Shown: piece after piece, positions 6,859 through 13,442 of the stretch
Layout: each line of letters opens with the position of its first letter
Position numbering within the stretch: the first letter of the stretch is position 1
Assembly: GCA_004559845.1 (NCBI GenBank)
Contig: SFWW01000025.1
Span: forward strand, 1-13,580
Direction: 5' to 3'
Length of the DNA stretch: 13,580 nucleotides
From: a bacterium
GTDB taxonomy: Bacteria; Bacteroidota; Bacteroidia; Bacteroidales; Muribaculaceae
The notes under the pieces: model-generated
Seen by the model: only the letters and a program-made list of their open reading frames with translations
Databases searched by the model: none
Told to the model about the DNA's origin: nothing
Position numbers and translations under genes: made by a program

Positions 6859-7442
6859 GTGCCGCATCGGCAAATGTGCTCGGAGCCCTGGCTGAGCAAG
6901 TGCCCAACATGATTGTGTCATCGGCAGACTTGGCAAACAGCAACAAAACCGATGGTTTCTTAAAGAAAACCAAAGCATTCGCTCCCGGCGATTTCTCCGG
7001 CGCATTTTTGCAAGCCGGCGTGTCGGAATTGGCAATGACAGCCATTATTAATGGTATGGCACTCCACGGCGGGGTGATTGGCGCTTGTGCCACCTTCTTC
7101 GTGTTTAGCGACTACATGAAGCCTGCCTTACGCCTGTCGGCTTTGATGGAAATGCCGGTGAAATTCATCTGGACTCACGATGCTTTCCGCGTGGGCGAAG
7201 ACGGACCCACCCACAAACCGGTGGAACAGGAAGCACAAATTCGCTTGATGGAAGAATTAAAAAACCATAGCGGGCGCAATAGTATGCTCGTGCTCCGACC
7301 GGCTGATGCCGCCGAAACTTCCGTGGCTTGGAAAATGGCTATGGAAAACACCCTAACACCTACTGCACTCCTTCTTTCGCGACAAGACATTGCCGACCTG
7401 CCTGCCGAAATTGCCCTGTCTGTCATGGAAGAGGGACAATAA
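6852..7442 (+). pseudogene. tkt: Internal fragment of transketolase
   Basis: The frame encodes the pyrimidine-binding domain of transketolase, from AIRAASANVLGALAEQ through SADL, VSELAMTAIINGMALHGG, HDAFRVGEDGPTHKPVEQ and LVLRPADAAET to LSRQDIADLP. The glutamate of SELAMTA, which activates thiamine diphosphate in the family, is present. Normal transketolase is about 670 residues. Here the N-terminal diphosphate-binding domain (about 350 residues) and the C-terminal domain are missing, leaving about 185 recognisable residues. Homology fades after ADLP (about 7404), and the frame then ends in an unrelated dozen residues and TAA at 7440. No internal stop or frameshift occurs, so the fragmentation may be recent. 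It cannot be an active enzyme alone. A complete copy would be expected elsewhere in the genome. Confidence 0.85.
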
Positions 7443-7447
7443 AATAA
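7403..7447 (+). pseudogene. Possible 3' remnant of a CxxCxGxG zinc-motif gene
   Basis: Just where transketolase similarity ends, another reading frame encodes CRNCPVCHGRGTIK followed by TAA at 7445-7447. CxxCxGxG is the repeat of DnaJ-type zinc domains, and a protein ending soon after it is plausible. The frame upstream is not convincing because it overlaps transketolase codons. This may be the far side of the rearrangement joint, or chance. Confidence 0.25.
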
Positions 7448-7519
7448 TTTAAGGTTCAATTATTGTATCTTCTTTTCCAGGATATATGTTGTTGACTTTA
7501 ATCTAATGGTTGATATCAA

Positions 7520-7861
7520 TTATTCCTTGAGATAGGATTCTATAAATGGTTTGAGTTTTGGAATATCATACATGATGGTATTCCACAATTGCATTGGCCT
7601 TATTCTGTAATAACCATGCACCAATACATGCCTCATACCTTCAATCACATCCCAATCAACTTCAGGATGATTGACCCTAAACTCATCAGTGAGCATATAA
7701 ACAGCTTCTCCAATAATCTCAACATGCTTTACAAACCCAAAGAATACGATTGGGTCATTTTCAACATCAGCAAATTCATATTTGTCTTTATTGCTGAGTA
7801 ACACATTAATAGAATTCAGAATATGTTCAAGTCTTCCTTTGTCCTTAATCTTTTCTCTCAT
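7520..7861 (-). CDS. hepT: HepT-like HEPN-domain toxin
   Basis: The protein has 113 residues, the usual HepT/DUF86 size. The HEPN signature RX4HXY is complete as R77-HVLV-H82-G-Y84. In characterised HepT proteins this motif forms the RNase site, and the tyrosine is the residue AMPylated by the partner MntA. ATG at 7861 is preferred over an in-frame start at 7918, which lies deep inside mntA and adds an N-terminus that does not look like HepT. The start overlaps the 3' end of mntA by 17 bases, indicating translational coupling. The gene is visibly more A/T-rich than its neighbours and sits next to gene debris, consistent with horizontal acquisition. The function is inferred from motif and pairing. 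Toxicity is not shown by sequence. Confidence 0.88.
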   Translation of the reverse strand: MREKIKDKGRLEHILNSINVLLSNKDKYEFADVENDPIVFFGFVKHVEIIGEAVYMLTDEFRVNHPEVDWDVIEGMRHVLVHGYYRIRPMQLWNTIMYDIPKLKPFIESYLKE

Positions 7862-8141
7862 AAATAAGCTGTTTGTCTTTTTCAACACTTTTTTCGGCAA
7901 ATGGCATAAGGCAACCATCTTCCACTATATCTATCTTGCGGTTGAGTTGTTTGCTCAATGAGGTTATGATTCTTGATATGGTCATCAGCGATATCGAATC
8001 GGAATCATTATATTCTACAAGTATGTCAATATCACTATCTGCCCTTTCCTCACCTCTTGAGTAAGAACCGAACAGCCATGCCTTTTTTATAGGCTGTGTA
8101 GCAAGGTATTGCCTTATCGTGTTTAATGTATTCGTTTCCAT
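7845..8141 (-). CDS. mntA: MntA-type minimal nucleotidyltransferase antitoxin
   Basis: The protein has 98 residues. The nucleotidyltransferase signature GSX10DXD is exact: G25-S26, ten residues, D37-I-D39. A third acidic residue, D71, lies in KIDIVED. These residues bind the nucleotide and metals. In the studied MntA-HepT pairs (type VII systems) MntA transfers AMP to the HepT tyrosine and neutralises it. The gene is upstream of hepT and overlaps it, the canonical order for this pair. ATG at 8141 follows a very A/T-rich leader with no clear promoter that I could assign. The complete motifs in both genes argue that the module is intact, unlike the transketolase fragment beside it. Confidence 0.88.
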   Translation of the reverse strand: METNTLNTIRQYLATQPIKKAWLFGSYSRGEERADSDIDILVEYNDSDSISLMTISRIITSLSKQLNRKIDIVEDGCLMPFAEKSVEKDKQLIYERKD

Positions 8142-8380
8142 TATAATGGTTTATTATATATAACACAACCGAACATCGTTTGCGTTGCTAATTTACGAAT
8201 TTTCTTTCATTCAATCATCAAAATGCCCCAAAATTTACATCCTATTTGCACGGTTCTTTCATTTATATTGCAAAGGGACGGTAGATAGGAAATTTGTGTG
8301 GTGCGGCTTCAAAACAATGAATATTGGTGGGGGCTGATGGTGGGATGGCTATTTAGGGGATAGAGATGGGTGGAGGTGGA
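8142..8380. other. Gene-free spacer upstream of mntA
   Basis: I see no gene. The part nearer mntA is A/T-rich (8142-8240), and the part nearer the phosphatase (about 8300-8380) is G-rich on the plus strand. The composition change may mark the boundary of the acquired toxin-antitoxin segment. No T-rich terminator is evident directly after the phosphatase stop at 8382. Confidence 0.4.
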
Positions 8381-8381
8381 T

Positions 8382-9116
8382 TTACACTTCATCGTTAAGG
8401 ATGCGGCCTTGGAGCTTTTGGGCTATTTTTCGCCATTCTTTGCCGGCGAGGTAGTCTTTGATGATTTTGGCGTGCTTGTGGTGGTGGATGTCGGAGCCAA
8501 GGAAATCGACCAAATCGTGGTTCAAGAGCCAAAAGGCAGTTTCGCGGGCGGTATGTCCGAAGTAGCCGGTAAAGGATAGGATATTGACTTGAAACAACAC
8601 ATTCGATTGGTGCATCGCAGTGTAGCGGTCTTTGTCTTGCGCATAATAGGGATAGCGCTCCGGGTGTGCCAGAATGGGGTGATAACCACGGCAATTGAGG
8701 TCGAACATAATTTGTTCGGAGCCAATTAATTCTTGATAGAAAGAATTTTCCAAGAGCAAATAGTTGCCCGGCATGGGCAAAATTTTTCCTTCTTCATATT
8801 GCTTGCGCCAAAATTCGTCGATTCGGTATTCTGCCGAGAGGTGCAATTGCATATCAATTCCGGCTTCTTTCACCGCCTCTTGAAAGGGAATGAACGCTTG
8901 GGTGAGCGAATCGTTGGTGTTTTCAAACACTTCGGAAGTGACGTGCGAAGTGAGCACCACCCTACTGATGCCCATCTCCATTTCGGCTTTGAGCAAGTCA
9001 ATACCCATTTGCGTGTGCTGAGCTCCATGATCCACATAAGGGAGGATATGGCTGTGCACATCGGTGTGATAAAACAGGGTGGAATCGGCAGTTTTCTTTC
9101 TAAAAAAGTGAAACAT
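8382..9116 (-). CDS. PHP-type tyrosine-protein phosphatase (CpsB/YwqE family)
   Basis: The protein has 244 residues, a normal length for the family. Metal-site motifs of the PHP fold are present in order: D19-x-H21-x-H23 with VDHG at 28-31, TSH ending at H58, E96 in SAEYRI, AHPERY with H151 and E153, and GSDIHH with D209 and H211. The third motif residue of the usual VDDG is H30 here. Family members are Mn-dependent cytoplasmic phosphatases that dephosphorylate tyrosine kinases of capsule and exopolysaccharide export. No kinase or polysaccharide gene is in the window, so the partner is unknown. A 3' fragment of a paralogue lies at 6801-6858. Confidence 0.9.
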   Translation of the reverse strand: MFHFFRKKTADSTLFYHTDVHSHILPYVDHGAQHTQMGIDLLKAEMEMGISRVVLTSHVTSEVFENTNDSLTQAFIPFQEAVKEAGIDMQLHLSAEYRIDEFWRKQYEEGKILPMPGNYLLLENSFYQELIGSEQIMFDLNCRGYHPILAHPERYPYYAQDKDRYTAMHQSNVLFQVNILSFTGYFGHTARETAFWLLNHDLVDFLGSDIHHHKHAKIIKDYLAGKEWRKIAQKLQGRILNDEV

Positions 9117-9142
9117 CGGCGTGGAAGTAATGATTTATTGTA

Positions 9143-9150
9143 CAAAGGTA
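9143..9150 (-). promoter_or_regulatory. -7 element for the phosphatase gene
   Basis: TACCTTTG on the minus strand fits TAnnTTTG and would start transcription about 20 bases before the ATG at 9116. No good -33 TTTG is found at the expected spacing. Confidence 0.5.
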
Positions 9151-9202
9151 AGAATTTTTGGCTAAAAGTGTGCCGGGGATGTAAAGAATTAAAAATAATT
9201 AG

Positions 9203-9210
9203 TAATTTTG
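9203..9210 (+). promoter_or_regulatory. -7 element for the thioesterase gene
   Basis: TAATTTTG fits TAnnTTTG. Transcription would start near 9217, so translation must begin at ATG 9241 rather than at the in-frame TTG at 9208. A -33 match at the right distance is not evident. Confidence 0.45.
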
Positions 9211-9240
9211 TTGCCAATTTTCAAAACCCAACTATCCGCT

Positions 9241-9981
9241 ATGAGCAATTTAAAAGAATTCCGACAAGAATTTTTTCTCACCGCAGCCGAATGTAATCCC
9301 GAAAAAGAGATGCCACTTTCGTTGGTGATGACGCGTATCATAGAAATGGCAACCTTGCATGCCAATGCCTGGGGTGTGGGCTATGCCAAAATGATTGAAA
9401 GCAACCAGGGATGGGTGCTTTCGCGCGTAACCGTGGAAATGACACGCTACCCGAAAGTGAATGAGCCTTATTCGTTCACCACATGGATTGAAAGCTACAA
9501 TCGCCACTTTTCGCAGCGCAATATGGAGATACGCGACCATAACGATGAAGTGATTGGCTATGTGCGCACCATTTGGATGGTGATTGATTTTGCCACCAGA
9601 GAGAGTGTGGACATCAGCAAGCTGAGTTACATTAGCGAAAACATTAGCGGTAGGGAGTGCCCCATTGCTCCGCAAGGACGACTGAAAACCGTGGAACCCT
9701 CGCGCACCGCAGCCTACACTTTTGGCTATATGGACTGCGATATCAACCGCCACGTGAACACAGTGAAATACCTCGATTTGCTCCAAAATCAATTCTCTTT
9801 GGAAAAATACGACCGCGAATTTGTGAGCCGATTAGAAATTGCTTTCCTCAAAGAAACACTCCACGGAACCACTGTGGATATCCAAATCAACGACACCGCC
9901 CCGATGGACTGTAAGTTATCCATCGATGTGGACGGTGTGAGCCACGTGAAATGCCGCATGGCATTTAGCGAGAGAGAATAG
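9241..9981 (+). CDS. Acyl-ACP thioesterase, FatA/FatB-like double hotdog
   Basis: The protein has 246 residues from ATG 9241, matching the length of bacterial members of the acyl-ACP thioesterase family. The enzyme hydrolyses acyl-acyl carrier protein to free fatty acid in the cytosol. The first hotdog half covers about residues 6-130, with the long helix in MPLSLVMTRIIEMATLHANAWG. The second half starts at about 150. The catalytic segment is D167-x-N169-x-H171 followed by VNTVKYLDLL, equivalent to the Asp-Asn-His of plant enzymes (DxNxHVNNVKY). E205 in FLKE fits the fourth position. It is divergent from the phosphatase and convergent with the yigZ-like gene, whose 3' end it overlaps by 17 bp. 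It has no fatty-acid synthesis neighbours, as is common for this gene. Confidence 0.88.
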   Translation: MSNLKEFRQEFFLTAAECNPEKEMPLSLVMTRIIEMATLHANAWGVGYAKMIESNQGWVLSRVTVEMTRYPKVNEPYSFTTWIESYNRHFSQRNMEIRDHNDEVIGYVRTIWMVIDFATRESVDISKLSYISENISGRECPIAPQGRLKTVEPSRTAAYTFGYMDCDINRHVNTVKYLDLLQNQFSLEKYDREFVSRLEIAFLKETLHGTTVDIQINDTAPMDCKLSIDVDGVSHVKCRMAFSERE

Positions 9982-10564
9982 CAGAGCCATCCACCTGTTC
10001 AATCTTGGCAATGAGCGCCGGCATTTTGTCGGCGTCACATTCCAGGGTCATCACGCAATCATTGTCGAAGGCTTGGTCTATCACCTTCACCGGATTGGAC
10101 TTCACAATTTTCATCATATCGTTCATACACAAATATGGGAAATTGAAGGTGACACGCGCTTGCTCGTGACATTCCAAAATTTCGGCGTTTTCTATCGCCA
10201 AGCGAGCGGCCTCGCGATATGCTACTATCAGTCCCGAAGTGCCCAACTTAATACCACCGAAATAGCGTACCACCGCAATCACTATGTTGGTGAGATTGAA
10301 GGAATTAATTTGCCCCAAGATGGGTTTGCCCGCCGTGCCGGAAGGCTCGCCATTGTCGCTCGAAAGATATTCATCGCGATTGGTGCCAATCATATATGCC
10401 CAGCAGCAGTGACGGGCATCGTGGTATTCATTAGAAATGGCTTTCACCACGGCTTTAGCTTCCTCCGCCGAGCCCACAGGCACGGCAAAAGAGAGAAATT
10501 TGCTCATTTTCTCAGTGTATTTGGCTTGGGAGCGCGCTTTGATGGTTCTATAAAAATCACTCAT
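9965..10564 (-). CDS. yigZ: YigZ/IMPACT family protein (UPF0029)
   Basis: The protein has 199 residues, close to the usual 200-215. The N-terminal IMPACT domain (about 1-125) has the family signatures GEPSGTAGKPIL (72-83) and VVRYFGGIKLGTSGL (98-112). The rest fits the C-terminal DUF1949-like ferredoxin-fold domain. The molecular role of bacterial members is unsettled. Nucleic-acid or ribosome binding has been suggested from structure and from the eukaryotic IMPACT relationship. The gene ends inside the 3' end of the thioesterase on the opposite strand. A strong promoter match lies just upstream. Confidence 0.9.
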   Translation of the reverse strand: MSDFYRTIKARSQAKYTEKMSKFLSFAVPVGSAEEAKAVVKAISNEYHDARHCCWAYMIGTNRDEYLSSDNGEPSGTAGKPILGQINSFNLTNIVIAVVRYFGGIKLGTSGLIVAYREAARLAIENAEILECHEQARVTFNFPYLCMNDMMKIVKSNPVKVIDQAFDNDCVMTLECDADKMPALIAKIEQVDGSAILSR

Positions 10565-10592
10565 CGGATATGGGGCTTGAAATTTGCAAGTG

Positions 10593-10624
10593 CAAAGTTA
10601 CACAACAAAGCACTGAATTGCAAA
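10593..10624 (-). promoter_or_regulatory. Bacteroidota-type promoter for yigZ
   Basis: On the minus strand TTTG (10624-10621), a 20-bp spacer and TAACTTTG (10600-10593) match the consensus fully. The expected leader is about 20 bases before the ATG at 10564. Confidence 0.75.
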
Positions 10625-10687
10625 TCGATGCACATTTTCCTCCATTTTTTTGTAGCATTTCATGGCAGAAAAACCATAAAAAATGCT

Positions 10688-10695
10688 TAACTTTG
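10688..10695 (+). promoter_or_regulatory. -7 element for the DUF4494-yggS operon
   Basis: TAACTTTG fits TAnnTTTG and is followed by about 83 bases to the ATG at 10779. A -33 TTTG at 19-21 bp is not present, so only the -7 box supports the call. It is the divergent partner of the yigZ promoter. Confidence 0.45.
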
Positions 10696-10778
10696 TGGAT
10701 GCTATGCGCTCATTCAAAAATGGGCAAAACACATACGAAATTTTATTTGATTACTAACTCTTTAAAAACAAAACGATT

Positions 10779-11234
10779 ATGAGTCAATGGTTTGAAACTA
10801 AGGTAAAATATGATAAAACGATGCTCGAAACCGGTGCCATGAAATCGGTAACGGAGGCTTTCTTGGTGGATGCACTTTCGTTTACCGAAGCCGAAGCCCG
10901 CATCATCAAGGAAATGGAGCCCTACACTTCGGGCGACCTCACCGTGACGGTGGTGCGCAAAGTGCGCCTCGAAGATGTGATTTATCACGAAGGTGGCGAC
11001 CGCTGGTATAAGGTGAAAATCAATATGATTACCATCGACGAAAAAACCGGTGCCGAAAAGCGTAGCGCAAGTTTTAGCTTGGTGCAAGCCTCTGAATTTA
11101 AATTGGCATTAGACTACTTCTTGGAAGCCATGAAGAGTGTGCTGTTTGATTTCGAAATCGTGAACATCACCGAAATGCCCTATATCGATGTATTTTCTGA
11201 AAATTTGAGCGGCGCAGCAGCCAAAGAAGAATAA
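10779..11234 (+). CDS. DUF4494 domain protein
   Basis: The protein has 151 residues, and the whole protein corresponds to DUF4494, a small family found mainly in Bacteroidota with no assigned function. Visible features are an N-terminal MSQWFETKVKYDK segment, SFTEAEARI with a following helix (about 34-45), alternating beta segments (about 52-105), a helix LALDYFLEAMKS and an acidic end. There is no signal peptide or membrane segment, so it is cytosolic. Its stop TAA at 11232-11234 shares one base with the ATG of yggS, so the two are translationally coupled. This suggests, but does not prove, a link to PLP or amino-acid metabolism. Confidence 0.85.
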   Translation: MSQWFETKVKYDKTMLETGAMKSVTEAFLVDALSFTEAEARIIKEMEPYTSGDLTVTVVRKVRLEDVIYHEGGDRWYKVKINMITIDEKTGAEKRSASFSLVQASEFKLALDYFLEAMKSVLFDFEIVNITEMPYIDVFSENLSGAAAKEE

Positions 11235-11908
11235 TGCAACAAAGCATTGCCGAAAATATTACCCAAATTAAAGCGCAATTGCCCGAAGGGGTGAGCCTTG
11301 TGGCTGTGTCGAAGTATCATCCGGTGCAGCAGTTGCAAGAGGCTTACGCCGCCGGTCAGCGCATTTTTGGCGAAAGTCACGCCCAAGAGCTCGTGGCTAA
11401 GGCACCACTTATGCCCGATGATGTCCAATGGCACTTTATCGGGCATTTGCAGCGCAATAAAGTGCGCCAAATCATGCCCATCGTATCGCTCATTCACAGT
11501 GTGGACAGCATCCGCTTGCTCTCCACCATCGATAAAGAAGCCGCACGCATCGGGCGCAGCGTAGATGTGCTACTCCAACTCCACGTGGCGCAAGAAGAAG
11601 CCAAAAGCGGATTTGCCGTAGAAGAATTGATGCAATTGGCAGAAAATGGCGAATTTCAACCTTTTAAGCATGTGCGCTACCGCGGATTAATGGCAATGGC
11701 TACTTTCACCACCGACACCGCTCTCATTGCTTCGGAATTTGCACGAGTGGCATCCACCTATGCCACACTCCTTGAGAAGCAAATCTTCCCCGGCGCTGAT
11801 TTCAATCAGCTGAGCATGGGAATGAGCGACGATTGGCACATCGCCGTGGAGCACGGCGCCACTTTGGTGCGCATCGGCACCCAAATTTTCGGACCTCGCC
11901 AATACTGA
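11234..11908 (+). CDS. yggS: YggS/PROSC family PLP homeostasis protein
   Basis: The protein has 224 residues, the family norm. It is a fold-type III PLP-binding barrel without known catalytic activity, which buffers pyridoxal phosphate and affects amino-acid and vitamin B6 balance. K27 in AVSKYHP is the expected Schiff-base lysine. Further family blocks are FGESHAQEL (usually FGENYVQE), WHFIGHLQRNK, and LSMGMSDDW...AVEHGATLVRIGTQIFG near the C-terminus, which binds the phosphate. The ATG overlaps the upstream DUF4494 stop by one base, so it is expressed from the same transcript. The SH in place of NY in the second block is a small departure from most members. Confidence 0.93.
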   Translation: MQQSIAENITQIKAQLPEGVSLVAVSKYHPVQQLQEAYAAGQRIFGESHAQELVAKAPLMPDDVQWHFIGHLQRNKVRQIMPIVSLIHSVDSIRLLSTIDKEAARIGRSVDVLLQLHVAQEEAKSGFAVEELMQLAENGEFQPFKHVRYRGLMAMATFTTDTALIASEFARVASTYATLLEKQIFPGADFNQLSMGMSDDWHIAVEHGATLVRIGTQIFGPRQY

Positions 11909-11994
11909 TTTCACTGAAGTAAATGAGGCAAATGATAGGAAATATGCATTTTTTTGAAAGGAAATAGCGATTATTTTCGTTTTAAATCAAAAAA

Positions 11995-12014
11995 ATGATG
12001 TATTTTTACATCAT
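11995..12014 (+). repeat. 8-bp hairpin upstream of the MFS gene
   Basis: ATGATGTA (11995-12002) and TACATCAT (12007-12014) are perfect complements around TTTT, 57 bases before the start codon at 12072. The sequence continues CAAAATTTT, so it may be a leader hairpin, an operator-like palindrome, or a weak terminator for the yggS transcript. A near -7 match (TATTTTCG, 11972-11979) lies just upstream and would place the hairpin in the leader. Confidence 0.4.
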
Positions 12015-12071
12015 CAAAATTTTCAAGTAAACAACTAACCAAAACATTAATAACCTAAACAAAAAACAAAA

Positions 12072-13334
12072 ATGGCAAAACAAACAAAACAATGGGCAGC
12101 TATTATTATGATGATTGCCCTCTTTGCAATGATTGCTTTTGTGACCAACCTTTGCTCTCCAATGGCAACCATTGTGAAGAACCAATTCGGTGCTTCTGAG
12201 CTTGCCGGACAAATTGGTAATTATGCTAACTTTATCGCCTACTTGGTGATGGGTATTCCCAGCGGCATGCTGATTGCCAAATTCGGATACAAGAAAACGG
12301 CTTTGCTCGCCTTGATTGTGGGGCTTGTCGGCATCGGATTCGAATACCTTAGCGGTGTGGCCGGAAGCTACTGGATTTATTTGATTGGCGCCTTTATCAG
12401 CGGTTTGTGTATGTGTATGCTCAACACCGTGGTGAATCCCCTTTTGAATGTGCTGGGCGGCGGCGGCAAAACCGGCAACCAACTTATCCAAATTGGTGGC
12501 GCTTTCAATTCGGCATCCGCTGTGGCTGTCTACATCTTGATGGGTGCGCTCATTGGCGAAGTAACCAAAAGCACCGGCATTTCCGACGCCACTCCCGCCT
12601 TGCTGATTGCCGGCATTATCTTCGCGTTGGCTTTCGTGATTTTGCTCTTCACCAAAATTGAAGAACCTGAGCAAGCCAAGGTGGAATTGAATCTCATCAC
12701 AGGTGCATTGAAATTCCCGCAATTATCGATGGGCGCTCTTGCCATTTTCTTGTATATGAGCGTGGAAGTTGGCACCCCCACCTACATGATTTCTTATCTT
12801 CAAACCGATGCCGTAGGACTCTCTGCCGGCGTGGCAGGCTTGATTGCTTCGGTGTATTGGCTCATGATGTTTGTGGGTCGCTCTGTGGGTGGCAGCATCG
12901 GTAGCAAGGTGAGCAGCCGTGCTATGGTGAGCACCGTGGCAGCTGTAGCCATCGTGCTGTTGCTGTTCGGCATCTTTGCGCCCGAATCGTGGAAAGTGAC
13001 CGTGGTTGGTATCGACTGGGGCAAACTGGAAGTAATTTATCCGCAAGTGCCGGCGTGCGTGCTTGCCTTCATCTTAGTGGGCCTGTGCACCTCGGTGATG
13101 TGGGGCGGCATCTTCAATATGGCTGTGGAAGGTCTTGGAAAATACACCGCAGCAGCCAGTGGCATTTTCATGACCATGGTGTTTGGTTGCGCCGTGATGG
13201 TGGGATTGCAAGCATGGGTTGCCGACATAGTGGGCTACCTCTACAGCTACTTCATTCCGGTGGCTTGTGCAGGCTACATTTTGTTCTATGCCCTCGTGGG
13301 TAGCAAAGTGAAAAAAGTGGACACCCCTGAATAA
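12072..13334 (+). CDS. MFS sugar transporter, FucP/GluP-like
   Basis: The protein has 420 residues with about 12 hydrophobic segments, an inner-membrane major facilitator. The loop 2-3 motif is GIPSGMLIAKFGYKK (61-75). The segment LNTVVNPLLNVLGG (117-130) followed by GNQLIQIGGAFNSAS (135-149) aligns with the ANP-x-LTVLG and AFNS blocks of the fucose/glucose/galactose proton symporters. The proline-asparagine pair and the Q/N residues there belong to the sugar site in FucP. The substrate cannot be fixed from sequence. The start codon sits in an A-rich leader (ACAAAAATGG), typical of efficient Bacteroidota translation starts. No catabolic or kinase gene accompanies it. Confidence 0.88.
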   Translation: MAKQTKQWAAIIMMIALFAMIAFVTNLCSPMATIVKNQFGASELAGQIGNYANFIAYLVMGIPSGMLIAKFGYKKTALLALIVGLVGIGFEYLSGVAGSYWIYLIGAFISGLCMCMLNTVVNPLLNVLGGGGKTGNQLIQIGGAFNSASAVAVYILMGALIGEVTKSTGISDATPALLIAGIIFALAFVILLFTKIEEPEQAKVELNLITGALKFPQLSMGALAIFLYMSVEVGTPTYMISYLQTDAVGLSAGVAGLIASVYWLMMFVGRSVGGSIGSKVSSRAMVSTVAAVAIVLLLFGIFAPESWKVTVVGIDWGKLEVIYPQVPACVLAFILVGLCTSVMWGGIFNMAVEGLGKYTAAASGIFMTMVFGCAVMVGLQAWVADIVGYLYSYFIPVACAGYILFYALVGSKVKKVDTPE

Positions 13335-13354
13335 TCACATCATTTGATTTAAAT

Positions 13355-13401
13355 AAAAAAAGCTCAGTGGCTGTAATTCATATTCTTTGATTACAGCCAC
13401 T
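13355..13401 (-). terminator. Intrinsic terminator-like hairpin after the MFS gene
   Basis: AGTGGCTGTAAT (13366-13377) and ATTACAGCCACT (13390-13401) form a perfect 12-bp stem with a 12-base loop. A run of A lies on the left side (13355-13361), so the U tract follows the hairpin in minus-strand transcripts, and the plus side continues CCTTCAAAAA. It may still stop MFS transcription, but in shape it is a terminator for the opposite strand, where no gene is visible in the window. Confidence 0.6.
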
Positions 13402-13442
13402 CCTTCAAAAATAACCAATATTATTTGTATATAATTATTTAT

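Noticed and set aside
7862..7918. Longer HepT start inside mntA
   Set aside because: It adds 19 residues unlike HepT, and the shorter form has the normal family length.
8245..8271. Plus-strand promoter (TTTG and TATATTG)
   Set aside because: Spacing is about 15 bp, the -7 box is one base short, and no plus-strand gene follows.
12006..12722. Antisense open frame of 238 codons opposite the MFS gene
   Set aside because: It is composed of His/Gln/Asn-rich shadow sequence over a clear membrane transporter.
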